Part shown: positions 34,675 through 43,734 of the stretch, piece after piece
Position numbering within the stretch: position 1 is the stretch's first letter
How the letters are laid out: each line of letters begins with the position of its first letter
Assembly: GCA_024236215.1 (NCBI GenBank)
Contig: JACKKX010000004.1
Span: 62,001-126,000 of the forward strand
Source: Novosphingobium sp.
GTDB lineage: Bacteria; Pseudomonadota; Alphaproteobacteria; Sphingomonadales; Sphingomonadaceae
DNA length: 64,000 nt
Direction: 5' to 3'
The notes under the pieces: generated by a model
Seen by the model: the letters and a program-made list of their open reading frames with translations, nothing else
Told to the model about the DNA's origin: nothing
The model's database searches: none
Made by a program: the position numbers and the translations under genes

Positions 34675-35385
34675 CTATTTCCCCGGTGCCGCAACGGCGG
34701 TTGCAGCCGGTGCGGGCGCTGGCTCATACTTTGACTTCCACAGTGCCAGATCGCGGGAGTACTGCTCATAGGAGCGGTAGAAATTCTCGAACACGCTATC
34801 GAGCATCACCAGATTGCGGCCTGAGAAGGCATTCAGCTCCGCCGCTTTCAAGCTGACCGACTCGCGCGCCATCACCAGCGCCGCATCGCAGAAGTTCTGC
34901 AGGGTCGGCGGATAGGCGTAATAGTTGTAGACCTGCGTCATGTAGGCCTCGCGCGGGCGGATATAGCTGGCGCCGTATTTCTTCTTGAATTCGGCATCGA
35001 CAGTGGTGTTAGCCTTGGCCAGGCCCTTCTTCTGGGATTTGAGAAACGCCTTGTAGCCGCCGAGGATCTCGGCGTGTTCGGGCTTCAGGCAATTGAGCGC
35101 GGCCACGTTGTAGGCCGAACGCAGGTTCCACACGGTCTGCGCGGTGGAGATCCTGGCGTTGACCGTCTGGCGCACCCCGTCTTCACCGACCAGCGGCACA
35201 TAGAGCCCGGCGGCGGCCCCCATCGGCGGGATCGGGCGCGGCGGGATCACCACCACCACCGGCGGGGGCGGGGGCGGCGGCGCGGGCGGCGGGGCCGGGG
35301 TCGATTTCGGACCGCAGGCGGCCAGCGCCCCCAGGGTCAGGGTAACCCCGCCCATCACTATCTTGCGGCGCAATTGCGTGGCCAT
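34675..35385 (-). CDS. Pro-rich lipoprotein, unknown function
   Basis: A 236-aa exported protein. The signal peptide ends in the lipobox LAAC (in LTLGALAACGPKS), followed by a run of prolines (residues about 30-45) and valines. A helical domain of about 150 residues contains two cysteines (LNCLKPEHAE and NFCDAALVMARE). The ATG at 35385 has AGAGGA upstream; starts at 35406 or 35460 would lengthen the signal without a ribosome binding site. I recognise no named family. It is likely attached to the outer or inner membrane by lipid. Confidence 0.78.
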   Translation of the reverse strand: MATQLRRKIVMGGVTLTLGALAACGPKSTPAPPPAPPPPPPPVVVVIPPRPIPPMGAAAGLYVPLVGEDGVRQTVNARISTAQTVWNLRSAYNVAALNCLKPEHAEILGGYKAFLKSQKKGLAKANTTVDAEFKKKYGASYIRPREAYMTQVYNYYAYPPTLQNFCDAALVMARESVSLKAAELNAFSGRNLVMLDSVFENFYRSYEQYSRDLALWKSKYEPAPAPAATAVAAPGK

Positions 35386-35502
35386 TTTCACTGCGATCCT
35401 CTCCATGTCGAAGGGCGCGTTCCTAAACGCTTTGCCACCCAAAGCAAATGCCCGGAGCACCGCAAGGCGCCCCGGGCACGATCTGCCGTTTTTTGCGTGC
35501 GA

Positions 35503-36246
35503 TCAGCGGCGGTCGCCGAGGAAGCGCAGCAGGTAGAGGAACATGTTGATGAAATCGAGATAGAGGCTCAGCGCCCCCATCACCACCGCCTTGCCGGCCA
35601 TGTCGGTTCCGGCGACATAGTGGTACTGTTCCTTGAGGCGCTGGGTATCGTAGGCGGTAAGCCCGGCGAAGATCAGCACGCCGATCACGCTCGTCGCCCA
35701 GTAAAGTCCCGGCGACTTGAGCCACAGATTGAGCAGCGAGGCAACGATCAGCCCGATCAGCCCCATCACCATGAAGGTGCCCATTCCCGAAAGATCGCGG
35801 CCGGTGGTATAGCCATAGAGGCTCAGCCCGCCGAACGCCGCCGCCGCCGAGAAGAAGGCAACCGCGATCGAGCCGCCGGTGTAAATCAGGAAAACCAGCG
35901 AAAGCGAAAGCCCCATCGCCGTGGCAAAGGCCCAGAACAGCATCTGCAGCGTGCTGGTCTGCATCCGGTTGAGCCCGAAGCTCATCGCCAGGATGAATCC
36001 CAGCGGCGCCAGCTGGATCACCCAGCCGAGCGGTGTGCCCATGATCTGCAGCACCGCGCCCGAACGCGCGAACAGCAGCGCGACCACGCCCGAAAGCAGC
36101 ACGCCCGAGGCCATGTAGTTGTAGATCGCCAGCATGTGGCGGCGCAGCCCCTGGTCGAGCGTACCGGCCCCCAGCACCTCGCCATTGAGCGAGGCGGGCG
36201 AGCCGAAGCCAGTCCGGGTGGACTGCGGATCGTTCCAGTCAGCCAT
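35503..36246 (-). CDS. Bax inhibitor-1 (YccA/YbhL) family membrane protein
   Basis: A 247-aa protein with seven hydrophobic segments, the Bax inhibitor-1 architecture. Characteristic parts are LRRHMLAIYNYMASGVLLSGVVA, YTTGRDLSGMGTFMVMGLIGL and the C-terminal GLTAYDTQRLKE followed by LYLDFINMFLYLLRFLG. Bacterial members have been linked to membrane stress and calcium leak, but the physiological role is uncertain. The ATG at 36246 has AGGAG eight bases upstream. It is followed by the lipoprotein gene on the same strand. Confidence 0.92.
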   Translation of the reverse strand: MADWNDPQSTRTGFGSPASLNGEVLGAGTLDQGLRRHMLAIYNYMASGVLLSGVVALLFARSGAVLQIMGTPLGWVIQLAPLGFILAMSFGLNRMQTSTLQMLFWAFATAMGLSLSLVFLIYTGGSIAVAFFSAAAAFGGLSLYGYTTGRDLSGMGTFMVMGLIGLIVASLLNLWLKSPGLYWATSVIGVLIFAGLTAYDTQRLKEQYHYVAGTDMAGKAVVMGALSLYLDFINMFLYLLRFLGDRR

Positions 36247-36359
36247 CAATCAAACTCCTTTTCCGCCCCGCGACTGGGGCGCTGGGGCCAATATCGGCCC
36301 CCTCCCCCGCGGTTTCAAGCAAAACCGGACAGGTGCCGGTCGCAATTTGTAACAGGTGC

Positions 36360-37160
36360 TCAGCCGCGCGCAGCAGCAGCCAGTTCCGCGCCGCGATCGC
36401 GCGCCGCCTTGAGAGTAGCCGCAACCAGCCGGGCAAGGGCCGCATCCTGATCGAGCACCGCAAGCCCGGCGGCGGTGGTGCCGCCCGGACTGGTCACGCG
36501 CCGGGCGAGCTCAGCCGGATCGTCCGCTGAGGCAGCCGCGAGCATGGCCGCGCCCTCTACCGTGGCCCGGGCCAGACGGTCGGCCTGCGCGGGATCGAGC
36601 CCCAGCGCCGCGCCGCCTTCAGCTAGGGCGGCGATGAAGCGGTAGACGAAGGCCGGCCCCGATCCGGCCAGCGCGGTGACCGCATCGAGCAGATCCTCGC
36701 TCGCCAGCCATTCGGCGGTCCCGAGCGGGGTGAGCAGCGCATCGACGGCACGTCGCTGAGCCTCGTCGAGACCTGCGCCGAACAGCCCGAGCGGAGATTT
36801 GCCGATCGCTGCAGCGAGGTTGGGCATGATCCGCACGATCGCGCCAGTCGCCGGGAACCGCGCGGCAAGGCTTGCCACCTCAACCCCGGCGAGGATCGAA
36901 AGCAGCACGCTATCGGCACCGATCGCCGGAGCCAGCGCGGCGCTTACCTCATCCAGCAGCTGCGGCTTGATCCCCAGCAGCACCGCATCGAAGCGGCGTT
37001 CCGGCACCGCGCGGAGCAGCTCGACCCCCTCAGGCGCGCGATCGAGCAAGGGATCGACCACGGTGAAGCGTGCCGGATCGAGCCCGCCAGCCAGCCAGCC
37101 GGACAGCATCGCCCCGCCCATATTGCCGCAGCCGAAGATCAGGATGGAGTTGAAGGTCAT
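36360..37160 (-). CDS. proC: Pyrroline-5-carboxylate reductase
   Basis: A 266-aa enzyme for the last step of proline synthesis, reducing pyrroline-5-carboxylate with NAD(P)H. The N-terminal Rossmann motif is LIFGCGNMGGAML, followed by IVRIMPNLAAAIGKS. The C-terminal domain has the family signature ALAGSGPAFVYRFIAALAEGG and RRVTSPGGTTAAGLAVLDQ. Length is normal. It lies 35 bases after the YbjN gene on the same strand. Confidence 0.95.
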   Translation of the reverse strand: MTFNSILIFGCGNMGGAMLSGWLAGGLDPARFTVVDPLLDRAPEGVELLRAVPERRFDAVLLGIKPQLLDEVSAALAPAIGADSVLLSILAGVEVASLAARFPATGAIVRIMPNLAAAIGKSPLGLFGAGLDEAQRRAVDALLTPLGTAEWLASEDLLDAVTALAGSGPAFVYRFIAALAEGGAALGLDPAQADRLARATVEGAAMLAAASADDPAELARRVTSPGGTTAAGLAVLDQDAALARLVAATLKAARDRGAELAAAARG

Positions 37161-37195
37161 CGCGGTGCCTTCCTAGAGCGCCGCGCGCGCGCTGG

Positions 37196-37735
37196 CTAGG
37201 CTTCGCCCGCCGCGTCGACCATCGCGCTGGCGAGCGCTTCCTGCGGGCTCTTGTCGCCCCACAGCACGAACTGGAACGCGGGATAGAACCGGTCGCATTC
37301 CTCAACCGCGGCCTCGACCGCGATCTGCGCCTGCGACAGGCTGAGCAGCCCCTCGTCGCCCAGCAGCAGGCCATGGCGGTAAAGCAGCACCGAGCCGTTC
37401 GACCACATGTCGAAGTGCCCGACCCACAACTGTTCGTTGACCAGCGCGAGCAGCTCATAGACTGCCGCGCTCTTGTCGTCGGGCACGCGGATGTCGGGCA
37501 GACACAGCAGTTGCAGCACGTGATCCTCGCGCCGCCAGATGCCGCGCAGGGTATAGCTCGCCCAGCTGCCCTTGATCTCGCCCGAGATTTCGTCCTCGGC
37601 GACGAATTCGCAGGGCCAGCCGCGCGCCTCGAACAACGAGGCGAGCATATCGACCGGCGCGGCGTCGTCATCGTCGCGTTCGTAGTCCTGATTGCCTTGC
37701 ATCATCCGGTCCAAGCGAGGGTCCTGTGGCGTCAT
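37196..37735 (-). CDS. YbjN domain protein
   Basis: A 179-aa soluble acidic protein with the YbjN/sensory-transduction-regulator-like fold: LASLFEARGWPCEFVAEDEISGEIKG, then VLQLLCLPDIRVP and LALVNEQLWVGHFDMWSNGSVLLYRHGLLL. Members are thought to act as chaperone-like or regulatory proteins; no reaction is known. The start is not certain, because neither the ATG at 37735 nor one ten codons later has a clear ribosome binding site. It is upstream of proC. Confidence 0.85.
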   Translation of the reverse strand: MTPQDPRLDRMMQGNQDYERDDDDAAPVDMLASLFEARGWPCEFVAEDEISGEIKGSWASYTLRGIWRREDHVLQLLCLPDIRVPDDKSAAVYELLALVNEQLWVGHFDMWSNGSVLLYRHGLLLGDEGLLSLSQAQIAVEAAVEECDRFYPAFQFVLWGDKSPQEALASAMVDAAGEA

Positions 37736-37869
37736 GGCGGCACAATCGCGCGCCGGATGCTGGATGCGTCGGCAAGGGCGCCCGCGACAATGAGCGCCCG
37801 CCGCTGGGCTGCGCAAAACTCGACAAGTCTGTTTACAAGGTGTGGAAAAGCGGGGGATTGCGACCCGTC

Positions 37870-39639
37870 TCAGGGTAACGCATCAACCACCTGACCGGCC
37901 GGGCTGGTCCACAGGAACGACCCGTCGACCCCGGCCTTGCGCAGTCTGGCCATGAAAGCCTTGGCCTCGGCTTCGGTATCGAAGGGGCCCGTGAGCAGCC
38001 GGTTGGTCGCCCCCCAGGCGCTGGTATAGCCCTTGCGCCCGCGAAACGCCTCGGGCTCGTCCTTGAGGAACCGGCGCCAATCGAAGGCCAGCGCCTTCTT
38101 GTTCTTGCCGGTCGCCACCTGAACCCAGATCCGGCTCGGATGGCTCGGTCCCTTGGGCTTGGCGTCCTTGCCGGTCTTGCACTGAGCCTGGGCACCCTTG
38201 CCAGCCTTGGCGGCAGCCTTGTTCTTGCCTTTCGTGGGCACGGCGGGTGCGCAGGGATCCTCGTCCTTCTTGCCCCTGGCTTCCTTTGCCGCGACTTCGA
38301 CCGGAGGTTTCTCCTTTGCGATCGGCTGGATCTTGCGCACATCGACCGCCCCGGCGGCGGGTTCGACCGCGTGGCTGGGCCGACCGAATTCGGCAAAGGC
38401 ATCCTCCAGCCGATCAGCGGCAGGAGCCGCGGTTGCCGGAGCAGGATTTGCTTCGACGGGCATTTTTGCGGCGGGCTGCGGGGCGGCAGTCTGGGCCCCG
38501 CTGCTCTGCCGCAGATCGAAACCGGGCGCCGGATCAAGCGTGGAAAAGCCCGGTTCAGAGACCGGCGGGGTTTGCGCGGTCACCGGCTGAGGCTGCTGGA
38601 CCGGAGGCGCCGCACTGGCGATCTGGATCGGCCCGCCGTTCACTTCACGCCCCACCTGGGGTTCGGGCGGCGCGGCGACAGCTTCTGCCTGCGGCTTGGA
38701 AACGGCAACCTGCTGGGCCGGAGCCGGACGGCCTTTGGCCGGGGCGGTCTTGCCCTTGCCCTTTGCCACCGGGGCAGCTGGCGGCTGAACCGGGGTGGCC
38801 GCGGCCAGCACCGCGCGCGGCCTTGAAAATTGCGCAACGCGGGGATCATCCCGTCCAATCTCGGCGGCGCGGGGAAACTGGCCCAGGTTGGCCGCAGCGG
38901 CCTGCTGAGCTGGAGTGAGGCGCGGCATATAGCGCAGGTAGGCGCTCATCGCGCCGGCCTTGTCGGCGGGCAGGTTCTGCCGCGAAATCGCATCGGCTTC
39001 ATCCGCGTAACCCAGAATCGCCAGGCCGAAAGCTCGGGTGCGCCAGGCAGCCTTGTCCTGCCGTTGCAGCAGCGGCGCCAGCGTCACTTCCATGCCGCGC
39101 CGATCGCCGGCGATGGCCTGGCTCAGCGCCAGGCGCCGCGCGGCCTCGTCGCTTGGCGCCTGTGCCAGCGACTGGCGATAGAATTCCTGCGCCTTCGCTC
39201 CGTCGCCCACCAGATCATAGGCCAGCCCCCGGTCCGCGAGCCGGTCAGGCTCGAGCCGACCGACGGCGGCGGCCTCCTCGAACAGCGGGATCGCACTGAA
39301 GGGGTCTTTCTTGCGGATGTAGGCTCCGGCAAGCCCGGCCTTGGCTCGCGGATCGGCTGGAGCAAGCGCCGCCGCGCGCTGAAAAAACCCGATCGCGGCA
39401 TCCGTATCGCCGATATCGAGCGATGCTTTGCCCGCATCCACCAGAGCGGCCACATCGCGCGGATCCTTGGCCAGACGGTTAAGCGCATCGTTGAGCTTCA
39501 TGCTCTCGCCGCCGGGAATAGCCTGAACTACGGGCTGGCTGACTGTCGGCGCGGACTGCGCCAGCAACGGCGCAGCGCCGACAAGCAGCACCGCGACCCC
39601 GCCGACCAAAAGGCGCATGGGCAGGCTGGCACGGCTCAT
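37870..39639 (-). CDS. TPR and SPOR domain protein
   Basis: A 589-aa exported protein. The signal peptide is in LLVGGVAVLLVGAAPLLAQS, with cleavage near AQS. TPR-like helices follow over about residues 45-200 (DVAALVDAGKASLDIGDTDAAIGFFQRAAALAPADP). A long Pro/Ala-rich linker leads to a C-terminal SPOR domain (about 510-589; RIWVQVATGKNKKALAFDW, GPFDTEAEAKAFMARLRKAG). SPOR domains bind denuded peptidoglycan at the division site. Its position just downstream of ftsZ, on the same strand 89 bases away, supports a cell-division or cell-wall role. An upstream ATG at 39654 is also possible. Confidence 0.86.
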   Translation of the reverse strand: MSRASLPMRLLVGGVAVLLVGAAPLLAQSAPTVSQPVVQAIPGGESMKLNDALNRLAKDPRDVAALVDAGKASLDIGDTDAAIGFFQRAAALAPADPRAKAGLAGAYIRKKDPFSAIPLFEEAAAVGRLEPDRLADRGLAYDLVGDGAKAQEFYRQSLAQAPSDEAARRLALSQAIAGDRRGMEVTLAPLLQRQDKAAWRTRAFGLAILGYADEADAISRQNLPADKAGAMSAYLRYMPRLTPAQQAAAANLGQFPRAAEIGRDDPRVAQFSRPRAVLAAATPVQPPAAPVAKGKGKTAPAKGRPAPAQQVAVSKPQAEAVAAPPEPQVGREVNGGPIQIASAAPPVQQPQPVTAQTPPVSEPGFSTLDPAPGFDLRQSSGAQTAAPQPAAKMPVEANPAPATAAPAADRLEDAFAEFGRPSHAVEPAAGAVDVRKIQPIAKEKPPVEVAAKEARGKKDEDPCAPAVPTKGKNKAAAKAGKGAQAQCKTGKDAKPKGPSHPSRIWVQVATGKNKKALAFDWRRFLKDEPEAFRGRKGYTSAWGATNRLLTGPFDTEAEAKAFMARLRKAGVDGSFLWTSPAGQVVDALP

Positions 39640-39728
39640 AGCTAGAATTCCCATCAAACTGGCCAGCCTGATGCGGGAGCCAGCCTTAACCGGGCCGGAA
39701 CGCGGCGCCAAAGGCGCGGCGCAGCCGG

Positions 39729-41369
39729 CTATTGGTTGTTCTGTCGACCGAGGAAGCGCGGGATAGAGATCGACGGACCACCGCCCTCATCTTCATCCTC
39801 ATCATCCTCATCGGCCGAAGAACGCCCGCCACGCGACAGGTTGGCCATGCGCTCGAAGAGCGTTGCGCCGCCGCTGGCGATCTTGGGCGCTCGGCGCGGC
39901 GCCTCTTCGGCCCCGCCACCCTCGCCCGCTGCGGCATCCGCGCCGTGGGTTTCGCCGCCTTCGCCGCTTTCGCCCGAAACCAGCCCCCTGCGGCGACCAG
40001 GCAGCGCTCCTGGCGCAGCAACCGGCGCGTCTTCCTCTACCAGACGGCTGGCATCGAGCAGCAGCTCATCGTCATCGCCGTCCTCTGCCTCGTCGCCGCC
40101 ATCGGCCTCATCCGCGAACGAAAGCTCAAGTGGCCCGTCGTCGCTCTCATCGATTTCCGGTGTGTCCCAGTCATCCTCGTCGCCATAGCTGGCGACGGGC
40201 GCCGGAGCTTCGATCGCCGATTCCCCATGCTCGACCGGGGCCTCGACCGCGATGGCCGGTTCTGCTTCCGGTTCCGGCTCGGAAGTCTGCTCGGCGCGAT
40301 CGAACAGCGGCTGCACCTCCGGGGTCTCGATCGCAGCCGGGCGCGCCGGGCCGCGCGATGCGCCAAGATTGAACGGACGCGCCGCTTCCTCGGCCTGGGC
40401 TGCGCTCTGCTCGATCCCGGTGGCGACCACCGAGACGCGGATCTTGCCCTGCAGATCGGGATTGAAGGCGCTGCCCCAGATGATGTTGGCGTTGGGATCG
40501 ACCAGTTCGCGGATATGGTTCGCGGCCTCGTCAACCTCAAGCAGCTTCATGTCCTCGCCGCCGATGATCGAGATGATGACGCCCTTGGCGCCCTGCATCG
40601 AGACACCGTCGAGCAGCGGGTTGGCGATCGCTTTTTCCGCCGCCTCGAGCGCGCGGTTCTCACCGCTACCCTCGCCGGTGCCCATCATCGCCTTGCCCAT
40701 TTCGGCCATGACCGAGCGGACGTCGGCAAAGTCGAGATTGATGAGGCCGGGCATGACCATCAGGTCGGTGATCGAACGCACACCCTGCTGCAGCACCTCG
40801 TCGGCCAGCTGGAAGGCTTCCTTGAAGGTCGTTTCGGCCTTGGCGACCAGGAACAGGTTCTGGTTTGGAATGACGATCAGGGTATCGACGTGCTTCTGCA
40901 GTTCCTCGATCCCCGCCTCGGCGGCGCGCATCCGGCGGGTGCCCTCGAACAGGAACGGCTTGGTTACCACACCGACAGTCAGCACGCCCTTGTCACGCGC
41001 GGCCTTGGCCACCACCGGCGCGGCGCCGGTGCCGGTGCCCCCGCCCATCCCCGCGGCGATGAAGCACATGTGCACGCCATCGAGCGCGCGCTCGATCTCC
41101 GCCATGGTTTCTTCTGCGGCGGCGCGCCCCACTTCGGGACGCGAGCCCGCGCCCAGACCCTGGGTGATATCTGGGCCGAGCTGGATGCGGTGTTCGGCAA
41201 TCGAATTGTTGAGCGCCTGGGCATCGGTGTTGGCGACGACAAAGTCCACGCCCTCGATCCCGGCGGTGATCATGTTGGCGATCGCGTTGCCGCCGGCACC
41301 GCCCACCCCGACAACCGTGATGCGGGGGCGCAGCTCTTCGACAGCTGGCGGTCCGATGTTGATGCTCAT
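39729..41369 (-). CDS. ftsZ: Cell division protein FtsZ
   Basis: Tubulin-like GTPase that forms the division ring. The tubulin signature GGGTGTG is at residues 109-115, and the T7 synergy loop follows in [11 protein letters not shown]. At 546 aa it is far longer than the E. coli protein (383 aa) because of an acidic, low-complexity linker of about 200 residues (roughly 325-530). The conserved C-terminal peptide [14 protein letters not shown], which binds FtsA and other partners, is intact. Long linkers are usual in alphaproteobacteria. A CAGGAGAG ribosome binding site precedes the ATG. The 134-base gap before it carries two GANTC sites and a DnaA-box-like sequence. Confidence 0.98.
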   Translation of the reverse strand: MSINIGPPAVEELRPRITVVGVGGAGGNAIANMITAGIEGVDFVVANTDAQALNNSIAEHRIQLGPDITQGLGAGSRPEVGRAAAEETMAEIERALDGVHMCFIAAGMGGGTGTGAAPVVAKAARDKGVLTVGVVTKPFLFEGTRRMRAAEAGIEELQKHVDTLIVIPNQNLFLVAKAETTFKEAFQLADEVLQQGVRSITDLMVMPGLINLDFADVRSVMAEMGKAMMGTGEGSGENRALEAAEKAIANPLLDGVSMQGAKGVIISIIGGEDMKLLEVDEAANHIRELVDPNANIIWGSAFNPDLQGKIRVSVVATGIEQSAAQAEEAARPFNLGASRGPARPAAIETPEVQPLFDRAEQTSEPEPEAEPAIAVEAPVEHGESAIEAPAPVASYGDEDDWDTPEIDESDDGPLELSFADEADGGDEAEDGDDDELLLDASRLVEEDAPVAAPGALPGRRRGLVSGESGEGGETHGADAAAGEGGGAEEAPRRAPKIASGGATLFERMANLSRGGRSSADEDDEDEDEGGGPSISIPRFLGRQNNQ

Positions 41370-41431
41370 GGCGCTCTCCTGTCAGTCGCGCGGATGTTAC
41401 AGTTGCAATTCATCGCGTTCTTGCACCCTTC

Positions 41432-41470
41432 GAATCGGCGAATCAAAGCGGTTTCACCCCTTTGTCCACA
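41432..41470. promoter_or_regulatory. Two GANTC sites and a DnaA-box-like sequence upstream of ftsZ
   Basis: GAATC occurs at 41432-41436 and 41440-41444, and TTGTCCACA at 41462-41470 differs by one base from the DnaA box TTATCCACA. All lie in the only sizeable spacer within the division cluster. In Caulobacter, CcrM methylation at GANTC and DnaA both promote ftsZ transcription. Transfer of that role to this organism is inferred. Confidence 0.5.
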
Positions 41471-41503
41471 GCCACCAGGCAAGAAAGCGTGCGGGCGGAT
41501 CAT

Positions 41504-42784
41504 CTAGAAATACTCCCGCACCGCCCGATAGAGGCGATCCACTAGGTCAAAACCCTTATACTTGAAGGTCGGGGTGTAACGCGGCCCGGCCGAGCGGACG
41601 TCGATCGGATCGGCCACGGCATAGAGCACCAGCCCGGCCAGTGTCGAAAAGCCGGGCGTGGCATGGGCCTCGGCCAGGCCTTTGACCTGCTGCGGCTTGC
41701 CGATCCGTACCGGCTTGCCCAGCGCGCCCTGGGCAAAATCGGCCAGCCCCGCCAGCTCGGCCCCGCCGCCGGTGAACACCACCAGCTGCCCGCGCTGCCC
41801 GGTGAAGCCCAGCCCCTTCAGCGCCTTGCACACCTCATCCATCAGCCGCCCAAGCTGCGCGGTAATCACCGAGACCAATTCGGCGCGCGGCACCCGGTTC
41901 TTGTCGTCGGCGTGGCGCGCGGCGGGGCTGGCAACCTCTTCGCCCGGCGCATTGACCGGGATCATCTCGCGGTGGTCGGCCGGGCTGGCGATCGCCGAGC
42001 CGTGGACGCATTTGAGCCGCTCGGCCTGGAAGCGCTTGATCCCGAAGGCGCTGGCGATCGCATCGGTGATGTCGGCCGAACCCATCGGGATCGTCACCAG
42101 CCCCAGCAGCATTCCGGCGGCGTAAACCGAAACGTTGGTTACCTCGGCGCCGAATTCGACCAGCGCCACTCCCAGTTCGCGTTCTTCGGCGGAAAGGCAG
42201 GCATGGCCCGCCGCGATCGGCGAACCGACCACCGCTTCAACTTCCAAATGCGCGTTCTGCACCGCTTCGGTGATGTTGCGGATCGGCGCGCCATCGGCCA
42301 GCAGCACGTGGATATCGACCCCCAGCCGCTCGGCATGGAGACCCTTGGGATCGGCCACTCCGTCGGCCCCGTCGAGCGTGTAGTGCGCGGGCTGGGCATG
42401 AAGCACCATACGCCCGTCGGGCTGGATCACGTCGCGCGCGGCAAAGAGCAGGTGCTCGACATCGTCCTGCTCGATCCGGCGTCCGCCGATATCGACCTCA
42501 ACCTGGGCAACCTGGCTGGCAAGTCCGCCGCCCGAGGCCCCGATCCACACGCTCTTGACCGCCACATTGGCCATCTTCTCGGCCCGCTCGACCGCATCGC
42601 GCACCGCATAGGTCGCGGCCTGCATGTCGGTGACATAGCCGCGCTTGATCCCCTGCGCGGCGCGGTGGCCCGAACCCAGCACCACCAGCTCGCCGGTTTC
42701 CGACAGTCCGGCGATCATCGCCGAGACCCGGAACGAACCGATGTTGACCGCCGCAAAGGTACGGGCGATGCGCGGCGGAGCCAC
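41504..42784 (-). CDS. ftsA: Cell division protein FtsA
   Basis: A 426-aa actin-like ATPase that tethers FtsZ to the membrane and recruits later divisome proteins. The phosphate-binding segment is AAVNIGSFRVSAMIAGL, the 1C domain follows, VALVEFGAEVTNVSVYAAG is phosphate 2, and VVFTGGGAELAGLADFAQ is the adenosine motif. A C-terminal amphipathic segment (YKGFDLVDRLYRAVREYF) is suited to membrane binding. The start is GTG at 42784, overlapping the ftsQ stop by one base (TAGTG). Confidence 0.97.
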   Translation of the reverse strand: MAPPRIARTFAAVNIGSFRVSAMIAGLSETGELVVLGSGHRAAQGIKRGYVTDMQAATYAVRDAVERAEKMANVAVKSVWIGASGGGLASQVAQVEVDIGGRRIEQDDVEHLLFAARDVIQPDGRMVLHAQPAHYTLDGADGVADPKGLHAERLGVDIHVLLADGAPIRNITEAVQNAHLEVEAVVGSPIAAGHACLSAEERELGVALVEFGAEVTNVSVYAAGMLLGLVTIPMGSADITDAIASAFGIKRFQAERLKCVHGSAIASPADHREMIPVNAPGEEVASPAARHADDKNRVPRAELVSVITAQLGRLMDEVCKALKGLGFTGQRGQLVVFTGGGAELAGLADFAQGALGKPVRIGKPQQVKGLAEAHATPGFSTLAGLVLYAVADPIDVRSAGPRYTPTFKYKGFDLVDRLYRAVREYF

Positions 42785-43734
42785 TATTCGGCCTCCTTCT
42801 TTTCAGCCGGTTTGGACGGCGGAGCCTTGGCTGCCGCGGCGGCCTGCTCGACCGGATCGACCCGGCCCGCCATGCGGATATAGATCCGGTCGTTGGCGCG
42901 CATGTCGAAAGCCACCGCGCTGCCCCCCAGCAGGCGGTTGCGACCGTCCATCGTCGCGAACTTGACCAGCGCCTTGCGCGACTGGTCCTCGCCTTCGGGC
43001 AAGGCCAGCACCTGGCCGGTCTTGAAGGTCAGGTTCCAGCGGCGGTTGCCGATCCATTCGGCCTCGCGCACCTGCGGCTTCATCGCTGGAGCGGCGGTGA
43101 GCAGCGCGGTCAACTCCTCGATCCGTCGGCCCGCACCGGGGCCGGAAATGGCCAGCTTGCCGCGCGCGCGCTCGGCCGAAATCGGCTCAAGCTCGTGTCC
43201 TTCGCCATCGATCAGCACCAGCCGGTCGGGCTTTTTCAGCACCGCCACCGGCTTGCGCTCGACGATGTCGATCACCAGGGTATCGGGCAGCTGGCGCGAA
43301 ACCCGCGCTTCCTGCACCCAGGAAAGATCGAGCAGCCGCCCGCGCAGCGCATCGAGATCGACCTGCGGCATGGCCCGGCGATTGTCGGCCAGCGCGATCT
43401 CGTAAACCTTGAGCTCGTTGAGGTTCTTCGTCCCGCGCACCGAAACGTTGCGCACCTCGAAGCCGGTTTCGTGCGCCAGCCGGGCAACCTCGGCCCCGGC
43501 CATGGTCGGCACGCCCGCCATGCTCGCGACGATCCAGGCCAAGGCCACCGCCCCGCCGAGGATCGCCGCCAGGAACACCCGGTGCAGCTGCGCCTCGGTG
43601 ATCGGCAGCCACGAGAGCGCGGCATCGAGCGCCGATCCCGTGCGCACCTTCGCGGCACGAACCTGGCGCGCCTTGCCCTGGGCGGCGGCGGCCTTGCGCA
43701 CACTCTTGCCCCCGCGCTTGAGCTTCTGGCTCAT
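42784..43734 (-). CDS. ftsQ: Cell division protein FtsQ
   Basis: A 316-aa bitopic divisome protein. A basic cytoplasmic N-terminus is followed by one transmembrane helix (about 52-72), the POTRA domain (FEVRNVSVRGTKNLNELKVYE onward) and the beta domain, ending in a Lys/Glu/Ala-rich tail. It links early FtsZ-ring proteins with FtsL, FtsB and later partners. The ATG overlaps the ddl stop as ATGA. Confidence 0.95.
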   Translation of the reverse strand: MSQKLKRGGKSVRKAAAAQGKARQVRAAKVRTGSALDAALSWLPITEAQLHRVFLAAILGGAVALAWIVASMAGVPTMAGAEVARLAHETGFEVRNVSVRGTKNLNELKVYEIALADNRRAMPQVDLDALRGRLLDLSWVQEARVSRQLPDTLVIDIVERKPVAVLKKPDRLVLIDGEGHELEPISAERARGKLAISGPGAGRRIEELTALLTAAPAMKPQVREAEWIGNRRWNLTFKTGQVLALPEGEDQSRKALVKFATMDGRNRLLGGSAVAFDMRANDRIYIRMAGRVDPVEQAAAAAKAPPSKPAEKKEAE

